From Chryseobacterium gleum (GTDB lineage Bacteria; Bacteroidota; Bacteroidia; Flavobacteriales_D; Sanyastnellaceae): DNA of 5,107 nucleotides. Both the position numbers and the translations under genes were made by a program. This document shows, piece by piece, positions 1-5,107 of this stretch; positions within the stretch are counted from its first letter, which is position 1, and each line of letters opens with the position of its first letter. Location: NCBI GenBank assembly GCA_945878835.1, contig CAMCUG010000125.1, forward strand, positions 1-5,107, read 5' to 3'. Below the pieces are notes generated by a model. It did not search any database. It was not told the origin of the DNA and worked only from the letters and a program-made list of their open reading frames with translations.

Positions 1-1344
1 GAAGGCGAGTTGAAAGACAGTGTGAAGATTTACCACGACTTTGCCGCACTTGCGCTGCGCAAGCACATCTTTGAATACCATGAAGGAGACGTTCATATTC
101 GAATGAATTTTTTATATAACATTGGGGCAGGAAGAGATTTTACCGACACGCTGAATTATCCGAGATCACATCGCATCATAAGCAATACAAGAGGTTTGTG
201 GGTACAGGCAGATTTCGGAGATAAGGTTTCTGTTGAAACGGGTTTCTATGAAAGTCAAGAGTATATGCCGAAGTACATGAAGAATTATGTAGATAGTTTA
301 GGTGTTATTCCAGGATTTGGTCGCGATAAGGATTATACAGCCATTCGGGACGTTGTCGATTATTCTTCTTCATTTTCTAGAATAACGATTCAACCAAATC
401 AAACATTAAGATTCCATATGGGTTACGGAAAACATAAAATTGGAAACGGTTATCGTTCGTTGCTTTGGTCTGATGGGATGTACAATTATCCCTATGTTCA
501 ATTCGATATTACAAAAGGAAAAGTCAAGTATTCGCATGTTTGGAATGTGATGCAAAGTCTAGAGCGTCTGCCTATAGGCGACACTCCTGAGTCTACGTTT
601 AGAAGGAAGGCAGGTAGTTTTTCATACCTCAGTTGGAAGCCAACGACTAAAGTTGAGCTTTCACTTTTTGAATCGGTTGTTTGGAACCGATACGATTCGA
701 ATGCAATGCCGCAGGCGCTTCCCGTTAATTTTTACTCTCCATTGATTGGAACCGGATTCACGCAGGCTAATTCAACTCGAAATAATTTCAATGTGGGTGT
801 TGATGCGAGTGTGCGGCTCACGAAAAATATTGAAGTTTATGGTCAGGCTTATTCAGATGTTTTGGGTGATTATAAAAAAAATGGAGCGATTCAAGTGGGA
901 CTTCAGTCCTATAATTTGGGAGTAAAGAATTTCGATTTAGGGTTTGAGTATAACCGTGTTCAGAGCGATGTGTATTCGTTTTCGGCGCTGTATACAGATG
1001 CAACACACATGAACCAAACGGTGGGTCATCCGTTGAATAATATGTACGAATACGTTTTGCGTTCTCGTTACCGATACGGAAGATATTTTGCACGTGTGAA
1101 GTGGAATTACATTGTTCAAAACAGAATGGAAGAGCGAAACGACGAGCCCATGTGGATCAACAGAAATTTGAAACAATGGGATGTTGAATTGGGATACTGG
1201 ATAAATCCTAAAACAAATTCCGAATTTATCATTTCCTTTTCCGACCGCATAGACGATCGGTCGAATGACTTGGTAAAACAGCATGCATCAATTCTAATGT
1301 TGGGAATTCGCACCGGTCTACATGCTGTTTATCGTGATTTTTGA
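1..1344 (+). CDS. RemB/Wzi-like outer-membrane beta-barrel protein, 5' end missing
   Basis: The reading frame is open from base 1 and ends at a TGA at 1342-1344, giving 447 visible codons. A TTG at 10 is unlikely to be the start, because the frame runs on to the left edge and no signal peptide is visible; family members I recall are about 500-550 residues, so roughly 100 N-terminal residues are probably missing. The body is rich in alternating aromatic and polar residues, as in transmembrane beta strands. The segment GNGYRSLLWSD (442-474), followed by a YPY motif, resembles the conserved core of the Wzi capsule-assembly and RemB gliding-motility family. The protein ends in Phe (YRDF), as expected for a BAM-recognised C-terminal strand. 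The likely location is the outer membrane. In Flavobacterium johnsoniae RemB is tied to gliding and surface polysaccharide, and the transferase gene 32 bp downstream suits that. The barrel call is firm; choosing RemB over Wzi or another barrel is inference. Confidence 0.7.
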   Translation, partial: EGELKDSVKIYHDFAALALRKHIFEYHEGDVHIRMNFLYNIGAGRDFTDTLNYPRSHRIISNTRGLWVQADFGDKVSVETGFYESQEYMPKYMKNYVDSLGVIPGFGRDKDYTAIRDVVDYSSSFSRITIQPNQTLRFHMGYGKHKIGNGYRSLLWSDGMYNYPYVQFDITKGKVKYSHVWNVMQSLERLPIGDTPESTFRRKAGSFSYLSWKPTTKVELSLFESVVWNRYDSNAMPQALPVNFYSPLIGTGFTQANSTRNNFNVGVDASVRLTKNIEVYGQAYSDVLGDYKKNGAIQVGLQSYNLGVKNFDLGFEYNRVQSDVYSFSALYTDATHMNQTVGHPLNNMYEYVLRSRYRYGRYFARVKWNYIVQNRMEERNDEPMWINRNLKQWDVELGYWINPKTNSEFIISFSDRIDDRSNDLVKQHASILMLGIRTGLHAVYRDF

Positions 1345-1345
1345 A

Positions 1346-1353
1346 TACATTTG
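1346..1353 (+). promoter_or_regulatory. Putative Bacteroidota -7 promoter box for the WecA-like gene
   Basis: TACATTTG matches the Bacteroidota primary-sigma -7 consensus TAnnTTTG exactly. It begins one base after the stop codon of the barrel gene and ends 23 bases before the TTG start of the transferase, which would give a short leader of about 15-20 bases. No convincing -33 TTG element is seen about 20 bases upstream, so the call rests on the -7 box and its position. The transferase may also be reached by readthrough from the upstream gene. Confidence 0.4.
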
Positions 1354-1376
1354 AGTCAACCTAATCTAAACCAAAA

Positions 1377-2465
1377 TTGAAAGATATTATCTTCGCTTTT
1401 CTAAGTGCGTTTGCCATTGTATTGGTGGCAACACCGCCCCTTATTAAAGTGGCTAAGATGAAGCATTTGGTCGATGAGCCAGGGCAAGACAGAAAACTGC
1501 ATCACAAAAGTATTCCGACCCTAGGAGGAATTTTAATATTTGCAGCAACGATCATCTCTTATTGTTTATGGTTTCCTTCAAGAGAGGCTTGGGAGTTGGG
1601 AGCCAACTACAACCCACTGCAAGCGCTTAATGAATTCAAATATATTTTAGCTTCAATGTTTGCCTTATTCTTTATAGGATTGAAGGATGATATTGTTGGT
1701 GTTGATCCATTTAAAAAATTAATTGTTCATCTTTTTGTAGGCGTAACTCTTGTGGTCTTAGCAGATATTCGATTAACAGAATTTTGGGGACTTTTTGAAG
1801 TGGATAAATTGCCTTATTGGCTAAGTGTAGTGCTTTCCATTTTCATTTACATCGTAATCGTGAATGCGATAAACCTTATCGATGGAGTAGATGGATTGGC
1901 CGGTGGAATTGGTTTGATCGGTAGCGTAGCATTTACGCTTTGGTTTTATAAAACAGGCGACATGCCTCTAGCACTTTTGGCTGTAGGTCTGGCGGGGTCG
2001 TTATTTGGTTTTTTGATTTTTAATTTTCAACCGGCGCGCATTTTCATGGGTGACTCAGGTTCATTAATCATTGGGATTTGCATGTACGTTTTGGCTATGA
2101 AATTGATTGAATTTCCTCCATCGAAATTGTCTGCAGCCATGCAAATAGTTTCGAAGCCCATATTCGCTATGGCAATCTTGGCGTATCCGCTTATAGATAC
2201 ACTGAGGGTGTTCGCCATTCGAATTTTAAGTGGGAAGTCACCTTTTCTAGCCGACAAAAATCACATACATCATCGTTTGTTGGCCTTGGGTTTACAGCAT
2301 TATCAAGTGTCTATTGCCTTGTATTGTTACACCTTATTCATCATAGGCACAACGTTCTTAATGCCGCCTCAAACACCAAACATTTCATTCTTGGCTGTTG
2401 GAAGCATTGCCGTTTTTTTAGCTTATGTGCCGTTTATGATTCCGAAGAAGAATCAATTGAAATAA
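1377..2465 (+). CDS. wecA: WecA/TagO-family undecaprenyl-phosphate HexNAc-1-phosphate transferase
   Basis: This polytopic inner-membrane enzyme of the MraY/WecA family moves a HexNAc-1-phosphate from a UDP-sugar to undecaprenyl phosphate, the first lipid-linked step of O-antigen, capsule or other surface glycan synthesis. The 362 residues are the usual family length, with about ten hydrophobic segments. Visible motifs, in order: GGILIF near 50-55; GLKDDIVG with the Mg-binding Asp pair at 104-105; NLIDGVDGLAGG with catalytic-type Asp at 169 and 172; FMGDSGSL at 223-230; and HIHH at 296-299 within a SPFLADKNHIHHR loop. The HxHH motif points to the WecA/TagO/WbpL group rather than MraY. The TTG at 1377 is chosen because an in-frame TAA lies at 1362-1364 and the protein from TTG has the normal N-terminal helix. 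The leader has no Shine-Dalgarno sequence but is A-rich. The exact sugar (GlcNAc, GalNAc or other) cannot be read from the sequence. The 3' end overlaps the convergent regulator gene by 13 bp. Confidence 0.9.
   Translation: MKDIIFAFLSAFAIVLVATPPLIKVAKMKHLVDEPGQDRKLHHKSIPTLGGILIFAATIISYCLWFPSREAWELGANYNPLQALNEFKYILASMFALFFIGLKDDIVGVDPFKKLIVHLFVGVTLVVLADIRLTEFWGLFEVDKLPYWLSVVLSIFIYIVIVNAINLIDGVDGLAGGIGLIGSVAFTLWFYKTGDMPLALLAVGLAGSLFGFLIFNFQPARIFMGDSGSLIIGICMYVLAMKLIEFPPSKLSAAMQIVSKPIFAMAILAYPLIDTLRVFAIRILSGKSPFLADKNHIHHRLLALGLQHYQVSIALYCYTLFIIGTTFLMPPQTPNISFLAVGSIAVFLAYVPFMIPKKNQLK
2453..2465. other. 13-bp tail-to-tail overlap of two convergent genes
   Basis: The last codons of the WecA-like gene (stop TAA at 2463-2465, plus strand) and of the response regulator (stop TTA read on plus at 2453-2455, TAA on minus) use the same bases. 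There is no intergenic space for a conventional bidirectional terminator, so transcripts from the two sides probably run into each other unless termination occurs inside coding sequence. Confidence 0.9.
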
Positions 2466-3625
2466 GGAGTAGCGTATTGCTTCACTGCTTTTTCATCAAT
2501 GCTATCGCCCGAAAGGATAACCAATCGCTCAATTACATTTCGAAACTCGCGAATATTCCCTGTCCAGTCATGCTGCTGAAGTGCTTTTAAAGCCGCTGGT
2601 ACAATGTCTTTTTTTGGCTGTCCGTATTCATCTGCTATTTGCTGTAGGAAATGCTCTGCCAATAAAGGAAGGTCGTCTTTTCGTTCGTTCAATGAAGGAA
2701 CTTTGATGACAATAACTGAAAGTCTGTGATACAAGTCTTCACGGAAATTACCAGCTGCAATCTCCTTTTTTAAGTCTTTGTTAGTAGCTGCTAAAATGCG
2801 AACATTTACCTTCATGTCTCTTTCACCGCCAACTCGTGTTATTTTATTTTCCTGAAGTGCTCGAAGCACTTTGGCTTGAGCAGAAAGTGACATATCTCCA
2901 ATTTCATCGAGAAAAAGTGTTCCGTTATCGGCCAATTCGAATTTTCCAGACTTTGTTTTAACTGCAGAAGTAAATGCGCCTTTTTCGTGCCCGAATAATT
3001 CGCTTTCAATAAGTTCAGAAGGAATAGCAGCGCAATTCACTTCAATAAAAGCTTGGGTTGCTCTATTGCTTTTTTCATGAAGTTGACGAGCAACCAGCTC
3101 TTTACCGCAACCATTTCCGCCAGTAATAAGAACGCGCGCATCGGTTGGAGCAACTGTATCGATCATTTTAATGATTTCCAAAATAGACTTGCTTTGTCCG
3201 ATAATGTTCGAGCCATTGACTTTGTTAAGCTTCTTTTTGAGTGTTTTCGTTTCTTTTATGAGAGCGTCGTGTTTGTTGGCATTTCGAGTTGAAACAAGCA
3301 CGCGATTAAGATCTAACGGTTTTTGAATGAAGTCGTAAGCTCCTCGTTTAATCGCTTCTACAGCGGTATCAATGGTTCCGTGTCCGGTAATCATAACAAC
3401 GGGAACTTGTATATCTTCCTTTTTCAATTCAGATAAAAAATCTAACCCGTCAAGTTTTGGCATTTTAATGTCACAAAAGATTAAATCGAAAGATTCTTTA
3501 AGTACCATTTTCAACGCGGTTTCTCCGTCTGGCGCCTCAGAAATGCTAAATCCTTCGTACTCCAGGACTTCTTTTAATGCGCTGCGGATTGCAGCTTCAT
3601 CGTCGACGATTAAAATTTTTGACAT
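2453..3625 (-). CDS. Sigma-54 activator response regulator (NtrC/AtoC class) lacking the DNA-binding domain
   Basis: A cytoplasmic two-component regulator of 390 residues. The receiver domain (about 1-115) has the acidic pair D8-D9, phospho-acceptor D52 in CDIKMP, T80, Y97 and K102. The AAA+ sigma-54 interaction domain (about 140-370) has Walker A GGNGCGKE (169-176), the sigma-54 contact loop GAFTSA (216-221), Walker B TLFLDE (236-241), sensor I AATN (279-282), arginine-finger candidates in FREDLYHRL (R295, R301) and sensor II GNIRE (356-360). The chain stops about 30 residues after sensor II, so the Fis-type helix-turn-helix of ordinary NtrC (about 450-470 residues) is absent. FlgR of Helicobacter pylori and CtcC of Chlamydia are known HTH-less relatives. 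The ATG at 3625 is preferred over an in-frame TTG at 3643, because the protein then opens MSKILIVDDE and the TTG sits inside the putative promoter box. No histidine kinase gene is next to it. The promoters it activates cannot be told from this window. Confidence 0.93.
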   Translation of the reverse strand: MSKILIVDDEAAIRSALKEVLEYEGFSISEAPDGETALKMVLKESFDLIFCDIKMPKLDGLDFLSELKKEDIQVPVVMITGHGTIDTAVEAIKRGAYDFIQKPLDLNRVLVSTRNANKHDALIKETKTLKKKLNKVNGSNIIGQSKSILEIIKMIDTVAPTDARVLITGGNGCGKELVARQLHEKSNRATQAFIEVNCAAIPSELIESELFGHEKGAFTSAVKTKSGKFELADNGTLFLDEIGDMSLSAQAKVLRALQENKITRVGGERDMKVNVRILAATNKDLKKEIAAGNFREDLYHRLSVIVIKVPSLNERKDDLPLLAEHFLQQIADEYGQPKKDIVPAALKALQQHDWTGNIREFRNVIERLVILSGDSIDEKAVKQYATPYFN

Positions 3626-3640
3626 GTTTAAGACTTTTGG

Positions 3641-3648
3641 CAAAAGTA
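3641..3648 (-). promoter_or_regulatory. Putative -7 promoter box for the response regulator gene
   Basis: Read on the minus strand this is TACTTTTG, an exact match to the Bacteroidota TAnnTTTG box. It lies 15 bases upstream of the ATG at 3625, predicting a leader of roughly 10 bases. No clear -33 element is visible at the usual distance. The box overlaps the alternative TTG start at 3643, which argues that this TTG is not translated. Confidence 0.45.
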
Positions 3649-3715
3649 GCGCAAAGCGTTGATAAGTTTCTTGCGGAAAGTGGAAGTTTTACGGGGGTGT
3701 TCAATCGTGTAAAAG

Positions 3716-3723
3716 TATCTTTG
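3716..3723 (+). promoter_or_regulatory. Putative -7 promoter box giving a leaderless or near-leaderless helicase mRNA
   Basis: TATCTTTG matches TAnnTTTG exactly and is followed by CACG and then the GTG start at 3728. With a start of transcription a few bases after the box, the mRNA would begin at or within a few bases of the start codon. Upstream, TTTTAC at 3687-3692 is a poor candidate -33 element, with spacing longer than usual. Confidence 0.5.
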
Positions 3724-3727
3724 CACG

Positions 3728-5107
3728 GTGAGTCAAAGAGATTTTTTAAGTGAGTTAAACGACGCTCAGCGTGCAGCAGCTCGACACATTTCAGGTCCAT
3801 TAATGGTTATTGCAGGAGCGGGTTCCGGAAAGACACGTGTCTTAACTTACCGTATTGCGCATATGATACAGAACGGCATTGATCCGTTCAGTATTCTTTC
3901 GCTAACCTTTACCAACAAGGCTGCACGTGAAATGAAGGATCGTATTGCTAACCTCATGGGCCAGGACAACGCGCGCAACATTTGGATGGGAACTTTCCAC
4001 AGCGTCTTCGCGCGTATTCTTCGATCGGAAGCCGATCGAATTGGATATCCGAGAAACTTCAGCATCTACGATTCAGCAGATAGCAAGAGCCTAATTAAAG
4101 ATATTTTAAAGGAAATGTCGCTCGACGACAAGATCTACAAACCAGGAATGGTTCAGAATCGAATTTCTTCCTGCAAGAATAATTTAATTGCCGCGGCCGA
4201 TTACCCTGAACAAGTGGAATTGGTTTCAGATGATCATGCCGCAAAACGCCCGAAGATGGCAGAGGTCTATAAAAAGTACGACCAGCGCTTGTTTCAATCT
4301 GGGGCCATGGACTTTGACGACTTGCTCTTCAAAACGAATATTTTGTTCAGAGACCACGCAGATGTGCTTCACCGCTATCAGCATAAGTTTCAGTTCATCA
4401 TGGTAGATGAGTATCAGGACACGAATTTTTCTCAGTATTTAATCGTGAAGCAACTCGCTGCCGTAAACGAAAATTTATGTGTGGTGGGTGATGACGCGCA
4501 AAGTATTTATGCCTTCCGCGGAGCGAACATTCAGAATATTCTGAATTTCAGAAAAGACTATCCCGATTATTCGTTGTATAAATTGGAGCAGAATTACCGC
4601 TCTACGAAAGTCATTGTTGAGGCAGCGAATTCAATCATTGGAAACAATAAGAATCAGATTAAGAAAAACGTTTGGACAGCCAATGACGAAGGAAGTAAAA
4701 TCCGTCTTCATCAAGCGCCAACCGACAATGAAGAAGGAATGTTCGTGGCGAACACCATTTTCAAATTGCAAAAGGAAGACGGAGGAACTTACCACGACTT
4801 CGCAATTCTTTACCGCACGAACGCGCAATCGCGCGCAATGGAGGAAGCCCTTCGAAAATTAAATATTCCATACAAGATTCACGGTGGATTAAGTTTCTAC
4901 CAGCGAAAAGAGATTAAAGACTTGTTGGCGTATTTCAGATTAACCGCTAATCACAAAGACGAAGAAGCGTTGAAACGCGTGATCAATTATCCTGCTCGAG
5001 GCATTGGAAAAACGACACTTGAGAAATTGATCGTTGGAGCATCTGAGCGAGAGATTAGTATCTGGGAAATGATTGCCCGCTGCTTTGAAGTTGGTATATC
5101 TGGAGCC
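3728..5107 (+). CDS. uvrD: UvrD/PcrA-type superfamily 1A DNA helicase, 3' end missing
   Basis: A 3'-5' ATP-dependent DNA helicase of the UvrD/PcrA/Rep family, acting in the cytoplasm in excision repair, replication restart and removal of RecA or stalled polymerase. The frame is open for 460 codons from GTG 3728 to the right edge. The GTG is the only start candidate between the in-frame TAA at 3710-3712 and the conserved N-terminus. Motifs seen: Q-motif LNDAQRAA (Q14); Walker A GAGSGKT (30-36); Ia SLTFTNKAAREM (58-69); motif II VDEYQDT (226-232); motif III VVGDDAQSIYAFRGA (252-266); motif IV LEQNYRS (286-292); YRTNAQSRAMEEAL (362-375); and HGGLSFYQRKEIKD (385-398) entering domain 2. Motifs V and VI and the C-terminal tail lie outside; a full protein is usually about 720-780 residues, so around 300 are missing. 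UvrD, PcrA and Rep cannot be separated from this half; in Bacteroidota one such gene generally fills the UvrD/PcrA role. It is divergent from the regulator, with no sign of functional linkage. Confidence 0.93.
   Translation, partial: MSQRDFLSELNDAQRAAARHISGPLMVIAGAGSGKTRVLTYRIAHMIQNGIDPFSILSLTFTNKAAREMKDRIANLMGQDNARNIWMGTFHSVFARILRSEADRIGYPRNFSIYDSADSKSLIKDILKEMSLDDKIYKPGMVQNRISSCKNNLIAAADYPEQVELVSDDHAAKRPKMAEVYKKYDQRLFQSGAMDFDDLLFKTNILFRDHADVLHRYQHKFQFIMVDEYQDTNFSQYLIVKQLAAVNENLCVVGDDAQSIYAFRGANIQNILNFRKDYPDYSLYKLEQNYRSTKVIVEAANSIIGNNKNQIKKNVWTANDEGSKIRLHQAPTDNEEGMFVANTIFKLQKEDGGTYHDFAILYRTNAQSRAMEEALRKLNIPYKIHGGLSFYQRKEIKDLLAYFRLTANHKDEEALKRVINYPARGIGKTTLEKLIVGASEREISIWEMIARCFEVGISGA

Noticed and set aside
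2409..2419. Run of T after GCCG, looking like the tail of an intrinsic terminator.
   Set aside because: It encodes residues of the last membrane segment of the transferase, and only a 3-bp stem can be drawn before it.
2437..2455. Six-base-pair inverted repeat TGATTC...GAATCA with a 7-base loop at the end of the two convergent genes, a possible terminator.
   Set aside because: The stem is short and A/T rich and neither strand has a following T tract.
2324..2590. Plus-strand open frame of 88 codons across the convergent gene ends.
   Set aside because: It is out of frame with the transferase and antisense to the regulator, both of which have clear family motifs throughout; the product has no recognisable features.
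3626..3643. Longer response regulator starting at TTG 3643, adding six residues (MPKVLN).
   Set aside because: The extra residues precede the typical MSKILIVDDE receiver start, and the TTG lies inside the putative -7 box, so it would fall upstream of the expected transcript start.
3638..3652. TGGCAAAAGTAGCGC on the plus strand resembles a -24/-12 sigma-54 promoter (GG, ten bases, GC).
   Set aside because: Only TGGCA and the final GC fit; the -12 TTGC is poorly matched. It lies 75 bases before the helicase start, which already has a better placed -7 box, and a sigma-54 promoter for this housekeeping gene is not expected.
3597..3800. Minus-strand open frame of 67 codons across the divergent promoter region.
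   Set aside because: It is antisense to the helicase N-terminus including part of the region before Walker A and overlaps the regulator in another frame; no motif or start signal supports it.
1..5107. Search for a novel defence, mobile or RNA-based system.
   Set aside because: Every coding stretch belongs to a known family and the gaps are 32 and 102 bases. I saw no tandem repeats, terminal inverted repeats, transposase, tRNA or attachment-site signal. The helicase alone, with motifs of the repair UvrD/PcrA group and no nuclease partner in view, is not evidence of a defence system.

Overview
The window looks like ordinary chromosome from a member of the Bacteroidota, most likely a Flavobacteriales-type organism. 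The reasons are: a RemB/Wzi-like outer-membrane barrel protein of the kind found in gliding Bacteroidota; no Shine-Dalgarno sequence in front of any gene; Bacteroidota-style -7 promoter boxes (TAnnTTTG) just upstream of all three internal genes; TTG and GTG start codons; and a sigma-54 activator response regulator in a short form seen in this phylum. The lineage call is inference from protein and promoter style, not from a database search.

Layout. (1) Bases 1-1344, plus strand: the 3' portion of an outer-membrane beta-barrel protein related to RemB/Wzi, cut by the left edge. (2) Bases 1377-2465, plus strand: a complete WecA/TagO-type polyprenyl-phosphate HexNAc-1-phosphate transferase, the membrane enzyme that starts lipid-linked surface polysaccharide synthesis. 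(3) Bases 2453-3625, minus strand: a complete NtrC-class response regulator with receiver and AAA+ domains but no C-terminal helix-turn-helix; its 3' end overlaps the transferase gene tail to tail by 13 bp. (4) Bases 3626-3727: a compact divergent promoter region. (5) Bases 3728-5107, plus strand: the first 460 codons of a UvrD/PcrA-type superfamily 1 DNA helicase, cut by the right edge.

How they fit together. The first two genes share strand and a 32-bp gap and both point to cell-surface polysaccharide or surface-adhesion biology. The response regulator is an orphan within the window, with no histidine kinase beside it. The helicase is a housekeeping repair gene that only shares the promoter region. 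No stretch over 300 bases is without a gene. I found no RNA gene, CRISPR array, insertion sequence or defence system. I do not see a previously undescribed system here; the points most worth a second look are the HTH-less activator, its changed GAFTGA and Walker A motifs, the 13-bp tail-to-tail overlap, and the probable leaderless start of the helicase.
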